Part shown: positions 49,819-58,011 of the stretch, one piece after another
Position numbering within the stretch: position 1 is the stretch's first letter
How the letters are laid out: every line of letters begins with the position of its first letter
NCBI RefSeq assembly: GCF_900105245.1
Contig: NZ_FNSZ01000001.1
Location: 4,896,001 to 4,960,000, forward strand
DNA length: 64,000 nt
Source of the DNA: Streptomyces sp. 1222.5
GTDB lineage: Bacteria; Actinomycetota; Actinomycetes; Streptomycetales; Streptomycetaceae
Direction of reading: 5' to 3'
The notes under the pieces: model-generated
What the model saw: the letters and a program-made list of their open reading frames with translations, nothing else
What the model was told of the DNA's origin: nothing
Database searches by the model: none
Position numbers and translations under genes: made by a program

Positions 49819-50373
49819 TCAGCGGGCCTTCTCGCGCAGCAGTGGGCGGGTGAGGCCCGTGACCTCCGCCTCCGTGAGGGGGCTGACGCACAGGCCCGCC
49901 AGCTTCCCGTTCCGGTCGATGAGCAGGGTGTACGGCAGCGACTGGGGCCGGAACTCCCGGGGCAGCCGGGTGAGCAGCCGGCCGCCGGGGTCGTGCAGGC
50001 TCGGGTAGGCCAGGCCGTGGTCGCGCTGGAACGCCAGGCCCGCCCCGCGCTCCGCGTCCGTCTCCAGGCCCAGCACCTGTACGCCCTTCGCCTTCAAATG
50101 CTTCTGCGCACGGGAGAGTTCGGGCGCCTCGGCACGGCAGGGGCCGCACCAGGGCGCCCACACGTTCAGGACCACGACCTTCCCGCGGTAGTCGGAGAGG
50201 CGCACGGACCGGCCGTCGAGGGTGCTGCCGGCGAGGTCCGGCGCGGCACCGCGGTCGGCCGCCGGGACGCTCCTGAGCGGCGGCCCGGACGCGCCGCCCG
50301 GCTCCGTCGCGGGCGCGCACCCGGCCAGGGCGAGCAGCAGGGCGAGAAGCGGCAGCCGGCGGTGACGTCTCAT
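49819..50373 (-). CDS. TlpA-like thiol-disulfide lipoprotein (second ResA paralog)
   Basis: A 184-residue lipoprotein: signal LPLLALLLALAGC with an LAGC lipobox, then a thioredoxin domain with VVLNVWAPWCGPCRAEAPEL and a cis-Pro segment QSLPYTLLIDRNG. It is a paralog of the resA product at 39745 but lies outside the cytochrome c operon. ATG at 50373. It is divergent from the UbiD-like menaquinone gene, with 85 bp between starts. It may serve another exported disulfide substrate. Confidence 0.87.
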   Translation of the reverse strand: MRRHRRLPLLALLLALAGCAPATEPGGASGPPLRSVPAADRGAAPDLAGSTLDGRSVRLSDYRGKVVVLNVWAPWCGPCRAEAPELSRAQKHLKAKGVQVLGLETDAERGAGLAFQRDHGLAYPSLHDPGGRLLTRLPREFRPQSLPYTLLIDRNGKLAGLCVSPLTEAEVTGLTRPLLREKAR

Positions 50374-50458
50374 GATCGACGAGTATTCCAGCCGCGCCAC
50401 CGGCGAACGGGCGGGGGTGGCGCCGGGACAAAGCGGTACGTCGGCGATACTTGGCCCC

Positions 50459-51916
50459 ATGGCTTACGACGATCTTCGCTCCCTGCTGCGGGCGCTGGAG
50501 CGCGAGGGTGACCTCAAGCGCATCAAGGCCGAGGTCGACCCCTACCTCGAAGTCGGGGAGATCGTCGACCGGGTACAGAAGTCCGGGGGCCCGGCGCTGC
50601 TCTTCGAGAACGTCAAGGGCTCCGCGATGCCCCTCGCGATGAACGTCTTCGGCACCGACCGGCGGCTGCTCAAGGCGCTGGGCCTGAAGTCGTACGGCGA
50701 GATCTCCGAGAAGATCGGCGGCCTGCTGCGGCCGGAGCTGCCGCACGGCTTCGTCGGCGTGCGCGAGGCCTTCGGGAAGCTCGGCGCCATGACGCACGTG
50801 CCGCCGAAGAAGGTGAAGTCCGCGGCCGCGCCGGTGCAGGAGGTCGTCCTGCACGGCGACGAGGTCGACCTGGACCGGCTCCCGGCGCTCTTCACCTGGC
50901 CCCAGGACGGCGGCTCCTTCTTCAACCTGGGCCTGACCCACACCAAGGACCCCGAGACCGGCATCCGCAACCTCGGCCTGTACCGCCTCCAGCGCCACGA
51001 CAGGCGCACCATCGGCATGCACTGGCAGATCCACAAGGACAGCCGGAACCACTACCAGGTCGCCGCGCGCCGGGGCGAACGGCTGCCGGTCGCGATCGCC
51101 TTCGGCTGCCCGCCGGCGGTGACGTACGCCTCCACCGCCCCGCTGCCCGGGGACATCGACGAGTACCTCTTCGCCGGGTTCGTCTCCGGCAGGAGGATCG
51201 AGATGGTGGACTGCAAGACGGTTCCGCTCCAGGTCCCGGCGAACGCCGAGGTCGTCCTGGAGGGCTGGCTGGAGCCGGGCGAGATGCTGCCCGAGGGGCC
51301 GTTCGGCGATCACACCGGTTTCTACACCCCGCAGGAGCCCTTCCCCGCGCTGAAGATCGACTGCGTGACGATGCGGAAGCGGCCGCTGCTCCAGTCGATC
51401 GTGGTCGGCCGCCCGCCCACGGAGGACGGCCCGCTCGGCCGCGCCACGGAACGCTTCTTCCTCCCCCTGCTGAAGATCATCGTCCCGGACATCGTGGACT
51501 ACCACCTGCCCGAGGCCGGCGGCTTCCACAACTGCGCGATCGTCTCGATCGACAAGAAGTACCCGAAGCACGCGCAGAAGGTGATGCACGCGATCTGGGG
51601 GGCGCACATGATGTCCCTGACCAAGCTGATCGTCGTCGTGGACGCCGACTGCGACGTGCACGACCTGCACGAGGTCGCCTGGCGCGCCCTCGGCAACACC
51701 GACTACGCCCGTGACCTCACGGTCGTCGAAGGCCCCGTCGACCATCTCGACCACGCCTCCTACCAGCAGTTCTGGGGCGGCAAGGCGGGCATCGACGCGA
51801 CGAAGAAGCTGCCCGAGGAGGGCTACACGCGCGACGGCGGGTGGCCGGACATGGTCCTGTCCGACCCGGATACGGCGGCCCTGGTGGACCGCCGCTGGAA
51901 GGAGTACGGCCTGTGA
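50459..51916 (+). CDS. mqnL: UbiD-family decarboxylase of the futalosine menaquinone pathway
   Basis: A 485-residue prenylated-FMN-dependent decarboxylase. Family features: ALLFENVKGSAMPLAMNVFG, IGMHWQIHKDSRNHYQVAAR, EGPFGDHTGFYTPQEPFPAL (E-x-P-F-G-D-H-T-G, with the catalytic Glu region), and HMMSLTKLIVVVDADCDVHD. The adjacent UbiA-, UbiX-like and mqnE genes identify it as the decarboxylase acting late in the futalosine route (the UbiD/UbiX pair known in S. coelicolor; the symbol mqnL is from memory). ATG at 50459. Overlaps the prenyltransferase gene (GTGA). Confidence 0.9.
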   Translation: MAYDDLRSLLRALEREGDLKRIKAEVDPYLEVGEIVDRVQKSGGPALLFENVKGSAMPLAMNVFGTDRRLLKALGLKSYGEISEKIGGLLRPELPHGFVGVREAFGKLGAMTHVPPKKVKSAAAPVQEVVLHGDEVDLDRLPALFTWPQDGGSFFNLGLTHTKDPETGIRNLGLYRLQRHDRRTIGMHWQIHKDSRNHYQVAARRGERLPVAIAFGCPPAVTYASTAPLPGDIDEYLFAGFVSGRRIEMVDCKTVPLQVPANAEVVLEGWLEPGEMLPEGPFGDHTGFYTPQEPFPALKIDCVTMRKRPLLQSIVVGRPPTEDGPLGRATERFFLPLLKIIVPDIVDYHLPEAGGFHNCAIVSIDKKYPKHAQKVMHAIWGAHMMSLTKLIVVVDADCDVHDLHEVAWRALGNTDYARDLTVVEGPVDHLDHASYQQFWGGKAGIDATKKLPEEGYTRDGGWPDMVLSDPDTAALVDRRWKEYGL

Positions 51917-52815
51917 GCAGCGCGTCCGCCGCGATCCCCCGGCCGGGGCGCACCAAGGCGTTCCTGCGGCTGGTGATGATCGAGCACTCGGTCTTCGCCC
52001 TGCCCTTCGCGTACATCGCCGCCCTCACGGCGATGTACCAGTGGGACAGGAACATCCACTGGGGCCGGCTGCTGCTGGTCACCGTCTGCATGGTCGGCCT
52101 GCGCACGTTCGCGATGGCCGTCAACCGGATCATCGACCGCGAGGTCGACGCCCGTAACCCGCGCACGGCCCACCGCGAACTGGTGACGGGCGCGATGTCC
52201 GTGCGCCACGCCTGGACCGGCGCCCTCGTCGCTCTGGTGGTCTTCCTCGGGTCGGCCGCCCTGCTGAACCCGCTGTGCCTGGCCCTCGCGCCGGTCGCGG
52301 TGATCCCGATGGTGGTCTACCCCTACGGGAAACGGTTCACCGACTTCCCGCAGGCCATCCTCGGTCTCGCCCAGGCCATGGGCCCCATCGGCGGCTGGCT
52401 GGCCGTCTCCGGGTCCTGGTCGTGGGACTCGGTGATCCTCGGCCTCGCCGTGGGCGTCTGGATCGGCGGCTTCGACCTGATCTACGCCTGCCAGGACGTC
52501 GAGACCGACCGTGAGATCGGCGTCAGGTCGGTGCCGGCCCGCTTCGGCATCCCGGCGGCGATCTGGGGTGCGCGCGCCTGCCACACCGTCACCACGGCGC
52601 TCTTCGTCTGGTACGCCCTGGCCACCCACGCCGGCGCGTTCTTCTGGCTGGGTCTGGCGATCGTGGCGGGCGCCTTCGTCTACGAGCACCGCATCGTCCG
52701 CCCGCACGATCTGTCCCGCCTCGACCGGGCGTTCTTCTCGGTCAACGGCTTCATCGGCATCGCCCTGTTCGTGTGCGCGCTGCTGGACCTCCTGGTGCGT
52801 GGTCTGACCGTCTGA
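51913..52815 (+). CDS. mqnP: UbiA-like prenyltransferase of the menaquinone pathway
   Basis: A 300-residue integral membrane prenyltransferase with about eight or nine helices. The two Asp-rich prenyl-diphosphate motifs are NRIIDREVDARNPRT and DLIYACQDVETDREIG. It attaches the polyprenyl side chain to the naphthoate ring precursor. GTG at 51913 overlaps the stop of the UbiD-like gene. A gap of 79 bp leads to the UbiX-like gene. Confidence 0.93.
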   Translation: MSSASAAIPRPGRTKAFLRLVMIEHSVFALPFAYIAALTAMYQWDRNIHWGRLLLVTVCMVGLRTFAMAVNRIIDREVDARNPRTAHRELVTGAMSVRHAWTGALVALVVFLGSAALLNPLCLALAPVAVIPMVVYPYGKRFTDFPQAILGLAQAMGPIGGWLAVSGSWSWDSVILGLAVGVWIGGFDLIYACQDVETDREIGVRSVPARFGIPAAIWGARACHTVTTALFVWYALATHAGAFFWLGLAIVAGAFVYEHRIVRPHDLSRLDRAFFSVNGFIGIALFVCALLDLLVRGLTV

Positions 52816-52894
52816 CCGGCCGGCCTGACACCCGGATTCCGCGCGGTGGGCGACCCGGCCTGAGGCATGGGCGACCCGCCGGTACGCTCAAGGT

Positions 52895-53569
52895 GTGAAC
52901 GCAGGAGAATCGCGGCGCGAGCCTTGGATCGTGGGGGTGTCCGGAGCTTCCGGTACGCCGTATGCGGCTGCCGTGCTGCGGGCGCTGCTGGGGGCGGGGG
53001 AAGCGGTCGACCTGGTGGTCAGCCGGGCCTCGCGGCTGACGCTGCTGGACGAGACGGGGATCTCGTTCCGTGACGCCCACTGGCAGGAGGACCTGCGGGA
53101 ATGGCTTGCCCGGGGCGCCGACGGCAAGCCCGGGACCTTCGACGTGGACGTCAGCGGGGTGCGGTACTGGGGCGCGGGCGACCTCGCCGCCGGGCCGTCC
53201 TCGGGGTCGTACCCGGCGAAGGGGATGCTCATCGTGCCGGCCTCCACGGCCTGTGTGGCCGGTGTGGCGCTCGGCCTGTCCAAGGACCTGCTCCAGCGGG
53301 CGGCGAGCGTCACACTGAAGGAGCGCCGCACCCTGGTCGTCGCCGTGCGGGAGACCCCCCTGAACGGACAGACACTGCGGCATCTCGTCGCGCTGGACGA
53401 CGCCGGCGCCACGGTCGTGCCGGCCTCGCCCGCCTTCTACGCGGGCGCCACCCACATCCAGGACCTGGTGGACTTCGTCGCCGGCCGGGTGCTGGACGCG
53501 GCGGGCGTCGGACACGGCCTGTACCGGCGGTGGCGGGGCGAGCTGGGCGGCGGCACAGCCGGCCGGTAG
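52895..53569 (+). CDS. mqnM: UbiX-like flavin prenyltransferase
   Basis: A 224-residue UbiX/Pad1 homolog that makes prenylated FMN for the UbiD-type enzyme. The FMN-binding start is VGVSGASGTPYAAAVLRALL; GSYPAKGMLIVPASTACVAG and LKERRTLVVAVRETPLNGQT complete the signature (E-R-R and P-L). The GTG at 52895 follows a GTGTGAACGCAGG-type leader without a clear site. It lies between the prenyltransferase and the Lrp gene, all on plus. Confidence 0.92.
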   Translation: MNAGESRREPWIVGVSGASGTPYAAAVLRALLGAGEAVDLVVSRASRLTLLDETGISFRDAHWQEDLREWLARGADGKPGTFDVDVSGVRYWGAGDLAAGPSSGSYPAKGMLIVPASTACVAGVALGLSKDLLQRAASVTLKERRTLVVAVRETPLNGQTLRHLVALDDAGATVVPASPAFYAGATHIQDLVDFVAGRVLDAAGVGHGLYRRWRGELGGGTAGR

Positions 53570-53639
53570 CGCCCGCCGGGAGCAAGGCGCAGTACCTCTC
53601 ATCACACTTCGGAACTCTTCAGCGGAAGGCTTCGATCGC

Positions 53640-54095
53640 ATGGACGCGGTGGACAGGCAGCTCATCCAGGCCCTGAGGGAGAACGGCCGGGCCTCCTACG
53701 CGGAGCTTGGGCGCCTCGTCGGCCTGTCGGGACCCAGCGTCACCGACCGCATCAACCGGCTGGAGGCGGCGGGAGTCATCACCGGCTACCGCGCCACGGT
53801 GAACGCGGCCTCCCTCGGCCTCGGCGTCATCGCGCTGATCGGCATCTCGCTCTCCGACGCCGCCGACCACGAGGACGTGGCCCAGCGGCTGCGGGACCTG
53901 CCGGAGATCGAGGACTGCTGGTTCATCGCCGGTGACGACTCCTTCATGCTCAAGGTGCGTTCGACGGACGTCGACGGCCTGGAGAAGACGATCAGGCGGC
54001 TCAGCGGCACCAAGGGCGTCTCCCGCACCCGTACCACGATCGTGCTGTCCACGAAGTGGGAGAACCGGGTCGGGGAGCTTCCCGAAGAGGTCTAG
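53640..54095 (+). CDS. Lrp/AsnC-family transcriptional regulator
   Basis: A 151-residue regulator. The N-terminal helix-turn-helix (MDAVDRQLIQALRENGRASY, SGPSVTDRINRLEAAGVITG) and C-terminal RAM/SIAM domain (AQRLRDLPEIEDCWFIAGDD, RTRTTIVLSTKWEN) are complete. In Streptomyces this gene sits within the menaquinone cluster and may respond to an amino acid and tune the adjacent genes. ATG at 53640; mqnE starts 38 bp after its stop. Confidence 0.9.
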   Translation: MDAVDRQLIQALRENGRASYAELGRLVGLSGPSVTDRINRLEAAGVITGYRATVNAASLGLGVIALIGISLSDAADHEDVAQRLRDLPEIEDCWFIAGDDSFMLKVRSTDVDGLEKTIRRLSGTKGVSRTRTTIVLSTKWENRVGELPEEV

Positions 54096-54133
54096 GGATA
54101 CCGTTGGTCGGGCTGTCGGAGAAAGGTGTTGGC

Positions 54134-55297
54134 ATGGACGTCGGTCTCAAGCGCGAGCTGGAGGAGAAGGTCCGCTCCGGTGAGCGGCTGTCCCGCGAGG
54201 ACGGCATCGCGCTGTACGAGTCGGACGACCTGGCGTGGCTCGGCGGGCTCGCGCACGAGGTGCGGACCCGCAAGAACGGTGACGTGGTCCACTTCAACGT
54301 CAACCGGCACCTGAACATGACCAACGTGTGCACGGCCTCCTGCGCCTACTGCTCGTTCCAGCGCAAGCCGGGCGAGAAGGACGCGTACACGATGCGCATC
54401 GAGGAGGCCGTCAAGCTCGCCAAGGCGATGGAGTCGGACAACCTCACCGAGCTGCACATCGTCAACGGCCTGCACCCGAACCTGCCGTGGCGGTACTACC
54501 CCCGGTCGCTGCGCGAGCTGAAGGCGGCCCTGCCGAACGTCTCGCTGAAGGCGTTCACGGCGACGGAGATCCACCACTTCGAGACGATCTCCGGTCTGTC
54601 GGCCTCCGAGATCCTGGACGAGCTGATCGACGCCGGTCTGGAGTCGCTGACCGGCGGCGGCGCCGAGATCTTCGACTGGGAGGTCCGGCAGCACATCGTG
54701 GACCACCGGACCCACTGGGAGGACTGGTCGCGCATCCACCGGCTGGCGCACGAGAAGGGTCTGAAGACCCCGTGCACCATGCTGTACGGCCACATCGAGG
54801 AGCCGCGGCACCGGGTGGACCACGTGCTCCGTCTCCGCGAGCTGCAGGACGAGACGAACGGCTTCCAGGTCTTCATCCCGTTGCGCTACCAGCACGACTT
54901 CGTGGACATGAAGGACGGCAAGATCCGCAACCGCCTTCAGGCCCGTACCCAGATGGCTACCGGCGCGGAGGCCCTGAAGACCTTCGCGGTCTCCCGTCTG
55001 CTCTTCGACAACGTGCCGCACGTGAAGGTGTTCTGGGTGATGCACGGCGTGCAGACCGCCCAGCTGGCCCTCCAGCACGGCGCCGACGACATGGACGGTT
55101 CGGTCGTCGAGTACAAGATCACGCACGACGCGGACAACTACGGCACGCCGAACAAGCTGACCCGCGAGGACCTGCTCGACCTGATCCGCGACGCGGGCTT
55201 CCGCCCGGTGGAGCGCAACACCCGCTACGAGATCATCCGCGAGTACGACGGCCCGGACCCGGCCCGCCGCGACTCCCCCCAGCCGATGCGAGTCTGA
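54134..55297 (+). CDS. mqnE: Aminodeoxyfutalosine synthase (radical SAM)
   Basis: A 387-residue radical SAM enzyme. The [4Fe-4S] motif C-x3-C-x2-C is CTASCAYC (Cys66, Cys70, Cys73) within NMTNVCTASCAYCSFQRKPG. ELHIVNGLHPNLPWRYYP, TATEIHHFETISGLSASE, and GGGAEIFDWEVR match the MqnE/MqnC group; context and N-terminus favour MqnE, which joins S-adenosylmethionine to 3-[(1-carboxyvinyl)oxy]benzoate to give aminodeoxyfutalosine. ATG at 54134 behind GGAGAAAGG. It ends the menaquinone group and is followed by the 108-bp repeat array. Confidence 0.93.
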   Translation: MDVGLKRELEEKVRSGERLSREDGIALYESDDLAWLGGLAHEVRTRKNGDVVHFNVNRHLNMTNVCTASCAYCSFQRKPGEKDAYTMRIEEAVKLAKAMESDNLTELHIVNGLHPNLPWRYYPRSLRELKAALPNVSLKAFTATEIHHFETISGLSASEILDELIDAGLESLTGGGAEIFDWEVRQHIVDHRTHWEDWSRIHRLAHEKGLKTPCTMLYGHIEEPRHRVDHVLRLRELQDETNGFQVFIPLRYQHDFVDMKDGKIRNRLQARTQMATGAEALKTFAVSRLLFDNVPHVKVFWVMHGVQTAQLALQHGADDMDGSVVEYKITHDADNYGTPNKLTREDLLDLIRDAGFRPVERNTRYEIIREYDGPDPARRDSPQPMRV

Positions 55298-55306
55298 CCT
55301 CCTGAC

Positions 55307-55650
55307 CGGCGCCCGCTGTCCCCACCCAGGGGCGCGGGGAACTGCGCGCCCGGCCACCGCGCACCCGCGGACGACACACGGCCCGGGTGCGCCGACGGGC
55401 GGTGCCTTCCCGGTCGGCGCCCGCTGTCCCGACCCAGGGGCGCGGGGAACTGCGCGCCCGGCCACCGCGCACCCGCGGACGACACACGGCCCGGGTGCGC
55501 CGACGGGCGGTGCCTTCCCGGTCGGCGCCCGCTGTCCCGACCCAGGGGCGCGGGGAACTGCGCGCCCGGCCACGAGGCACCCGCGGACGACACACGGCCC
55601 GGGTTCCGCCACCACGCACCCGCGGACGACACACGGCCCAGGCCCCCGCG
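55307..55650. repeat. 108-bp tandem repeat, about three copies plus a partial
   Basis: Units start at 55307, 55415 and 55523 with a period of exactly 108 bp; units 1 and 2 differ at one base in my reading. The third unit diverges after about 80 bp, and a further partial copy of the CCCGCGGACGACACACGG segment ends near 55643. Each unit contains GGGGCGCGGGGAACTGCGCG, a sequence I recall as dispersed intergenically through Streptomyces genomes. It fills the 370-bp gap between mqnE and udgX. No gene is visible within it. Confidence 0.9.
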
Positions 55651-55667
55651 GCGGGTACTCGGTCCCC

Positions 55668-56315
55668 ATGGCCACCCGAACCCCCGAGGACGCGTACACG
55701 GCGGAGCCCTTCGTCCCCGCCCGCAAAGGACTCGCCGCCCTGCGCCGGGCCGCCGCCGACTGCCGCGGCTGCCCCCTGCACCGGGACGCCACCCAGACCG
55801 TCTTCGGAGCCGGCAAGGCCTCCGCCCGCGTGATGCTCGTCGGCGAGCAGCCCGGCGACCAGGAGGACCGTCGGGGCAGGCCCTTCGTCGGCCCCGCCGG
55901 CAGACTCCTCGGCCGCGCCCTCGAAGAGGCCGGCCTGAACCCGGCGGACGCCTACGTCACCAACGCCGTCAAGCACTTCAAGTTCACCCGGTCCGAGCCG
56001 GGCAAGCGACGCATCCACAAGCCGCCGACGCTGCGGGAGGCAGCCGCCTGCGCCCCGTGGCTCGCGGCCGAGCTGGCCGTCGTGGAGCCGGAGCTGATCG
56101 TGATCCTGGGAGCCACGGCCGGCAAGGCGCTGCTCGGCTCCTCGTTCCGGGTGGGCCCGGTGCGCGGGACCGTGCTGGAGGAGGAGATCCACGGGCGCCC
56201 GGAGCGGCTGGTGCCGACCGTGCACCCCTCGGCCGTGCTGCGCGCGGACGACCGGGAGGGCGCCTACCAGGGCCTGGTGGCCGATCTGAAAGTGGCTGTG
56301 CAGGCCCTCGGGTAA
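55668..56315 (+). CDS. udgX: Uracil-DNA glycosylase-like protein of the UdgX type
   Basis: A 215-residue member of the UDG superfamily related to family 4. CRGCPLHRDATQTVFGAGKA has two of the Fe-S cysteines, GEQPGDQEDRRGRPFVGPAG is motif A, and KRRIHKPP near residue 113 is the diagnostic UdgX loop, with His117 at the position that forms a covalent adduct with uracil-DNA in the mycobacterial enzyme. HPSAVLRA is motif B. Standard family 4 enzymes lack the KRRIH insert. ATG at 55668, immediately after the repeat array. It is likely a DNA-uracil binding or repair factor. Confidence 0.9.
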   Translation: MATRTPEDAYTAEPFVPARKGLAALRRAAADCRGCPLHRDATQTVFGAGKASARVMLVGEQPGDQEDRRGRPFVGPAGRLLGRALEEAGLNPADAYVTNAVKHFKFTRSEPGKRRIHKPPTLREAAACAPWLAAELAVVEPELIVILGATAGKALLGSSFRVGPVRGTVLEEEIHGRPERLVPTVHPSAVLRADDREGAYQGLVADLKVAVQALG

Positions 56316-56331
56316 TAGATACACTCCCGCC

Positions 56332-56856
56332 ATGCCCCTTACCTTCACGCTGAACCCGGCCCTCACCCCTGCCCTGCGCGACGGCATCCTCGATCTGTGG
56401 ACGGACGTCTCCAACGCGGGCGGAGCCGTCGGCTTCGTGCCCCCGGTGACCCGCGAGCAGGTGCGGCCGGAACTGGTGCGGCATCTCGCCCAGATGACCG
56501 AGGGGCGTACCCGGCTCGTCGTCGGTCACGACGAGGGCGGCGAGGTGGCCGCGACCGCCTTCCTCACCCACAACACGCACCGGCTGATGACGCACTGGCT
56601 GTGGCTGTACACGGTGATGGTCCACCCGAGGCACCAGGGCAAGGGGTACGGCCGCGACCTGCTGGCCGCCGCCGCGGACGCGGCCCGCGGTCTCGACGGC
56701 ATCGAGGCGATACGGCTGACCTGCCGGGGCGGGCTCGGCCTGGAGCGCTTCTACGGCTCCTGCGGCTACAAGGAGGTCGGCCGGGTGCCCGCCGCCATCC
56801 GCGTCGCCCCGGACGACGACCGCGACGACGTCACCATGCTGCTGCCGCTCGGCTGA
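56332..56856 (+). CDS. GNAT-family N-acetyltransferase
   Basis: A 174-residue acetyltransferase. The acetyl-CoA-binding segment is VMVHPRHQGKGYGRDLLAAA (R/Q-x2-G-x-G), followed by IRLTCRGGLGLERFYGSCGY. The N-terminal part LRDGILDLWTDVSNAGGAVG resembles enzymes acting on small amines. ATG at 56332, 16 bp after the udgX stop, so the two are probably cotranscribed. Substrate unknown. Confidence 0.85.
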   Translation: MPLTFTLNPALTPALRDGILDLWTDVSNAGGAVGFVPPVTREQVRPELVRHLAQMTEGRTRLVVGHDEGGEVAATAFLTHNTHRLMTHWLWLYTVMVHPRHQGKGYGRDLLAAAADAARGLDGIEAIRLTCRGGLGLERFYGSCGYKEVGRVPAAIRVAPDDDRDDVTMLLPLG

Positions 56857-56931
56857 CCCCGCTGAATGATCGCCTGCCGGCCGTGCTTCACTGGACGATG
56901 ACCCTTTTTGGAATCGGAAGACTGGATTGAG

Positions 56932-57231
56932 ATGCTCCGCTACACGCTGATGCGCTTCGGCATCTTCGCCGGCTGCCTCGTCGTCGTCTGGGGAGCCGTC
57001 TACTCCGGCATCTTCCCGCGGGGCTACGGCAACGCCAACTTCTTCTGGGTCCTGCTGCTCTCCCTGGTCCTCTCCGCGCCGGTCAGCTGGGTGGTCCTGC
57101 GCAAGGAGCGCGAGCGGGCCTCGGTGCACGTCGCCGGCCGGGTCGACCGGATCAAGGCCAACCTGGACGCCAACCGCAACCAGGAGGACGGCGTCGAGGA
57201 CCCGGCCGCCGCGCAGGGCCGCGCATCCTGA
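56932..57231 (+). CDS. DUF4229-like membrane protein
   Basis: A 99-residue protein with two membrane helices (TLMRFGIFAGCLVVVWGAVY and NFFWVLLLSLVLSAPVSWVV) and a charged cytoplasmic tail (LRKERERASVHVAGRVDRIK), matching the DUF4229 family of actinobacteria. ATG at 56932. It lies 75 bp after the GNAT gene and 48 bp before the TetR gene, all on the plus strand. Confidence 0.82.
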   Translation: MLRYTLMRFGIFAGCLVVVWGAVYSGIFPRGYGNANFFWVLLLSLVLSAPVSWVVLRKERERASVHVAGRVDRIKANLDANRNQEDGVEDPAAAQGRAS

Positions 57232-57278
57232 CCGAGTACCCGACTCCCGGTGCCCCCGGCCCCAACTAGGCTTGTCCC

Positions 57279-57929
57279 ATGGGTGCCGTGAAGACCAAGC
57301 GGATGCCGCGTGCGGTGCGGGAGCAGCAGATGCTGGACGCCGCCGTACGGATTTTCGGCCGACGCGGGTACATGGCGGCGTCGATGGACGAGATCGCCGA
57401 ACTGGCGGGCGTGTCCAAGCCGTTGGTGTACCTGTACCTGAATTCCAAGGAAGACCTGTTCACCGCGTGCATCCGCCGGGAGGCCGCCGCGCTGACCGAG
57501 GCGGTGCGCACCGGCGTGCGGCCGGACCTGCCCGCCGACCGGCAACTCTGGGACGGGCTCCAGGCGTTCTTCGCGCACACCTCGGAGCATCCCGACGCCT
57601 GGTCCGTGCTGCATCTGCAGGCCCGTACCCACGGTGAGCGGTTCGCGGCCGAGGTCGCCTCGATGCGCGAGGAGATCGTGGCGTTCGTGACCCGGCTGAT
57701 CGCGGTCGCGGCGCGGGACGCCCACGGGGATCCGCACCTGCCCGAGCGTGAGGTCGCCGGGCTCGCCGAGGCGCTGGTCGGCGCGGCCGAGTCCCTCGCC
57801 GCGTGGGCCAACACCACCGCCGGCGTCACGGTCCGTCAGGCGGCGGCCACCCTGATGAGCTTCGCCTGGTCGGGCCTCGGCGCCCTGCTGGGCGGCCAGG
57901 TGTGGACCCCGCCCACGACCGAGGCCTAG
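57279..57929 (+). CDS. TetR-family transcriptional regulator
   Basis: A 216-residue TetR protein. The helix-turn-helix is within REQQMLDAAVRIFGRRGYMA and MDEIAELAGVSKPLVYLYLN, followed by SKEDLFTACIRREAAAL. The ligand domain is of the fatty-acid-sensing size. ATG at 57279. Its TAG stop overlaps a CTAG tetranucleotide to which a MITE-like element and then an IS701 element are joined; before those insertions it was tail-to-tail with the MaoC-like gene. Its target is unknown; the palindromic operators at 60353-60382 are candidates. Confidence 0.88.
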   Translation: MGAVKTKRMPRAVREQQMLDAAVRIFGRRGYMAASMDEIAELAGVSKPLVYLYLNSKEDLFTACIRREAAALTEAVRTGVRPDLPADRQLWDGLQAFFAHTSEHPDAWSVLHLQARTHGERFAAEVASMREEIVAFVTRLIAVAARDAHGDPHLPEREVAGLAEALVGAAESLAAWANTTAGVTVRQAAATLMSFAWSGLGALLGGQVWTPPTTEA

Positions 57930-58007
57930 GGGCGTCTCGTTTGGATCATGCCCGCGTCGCGCGAAAAGGCACCGTGAGCCAGGCCGGCCTGATCCACACG
58001 ACAGGCC
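57930..58007. mobile_element. MITE-like 78-bp inverted-repeat element
   Basis: The segment is flanked by CTAG on both sides (57926-57929 and 58008-58011). Its ends are imperfect inverted repeats: GGGCGTCTCGTTTGGATCA at the left, TGATCCACACGACAGGCC at the right, sharing TGATCCA-ACGA. There is no reading frame. Size, ends and flanking duplication fit a miniature inverted-repeat element. The TGATCCACACGACAGGCC type end is one I recall as common in Streptomyces intergenic regions. Confidence 0.65.
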
Positions 58008-58011
58008 CTAG

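Noticed and set aside
55307..55650. Possible CRISPR array
   Set aside because: Repeats are 108 bp and directly tandem with no variable spacers, and no cas genes are nearby.
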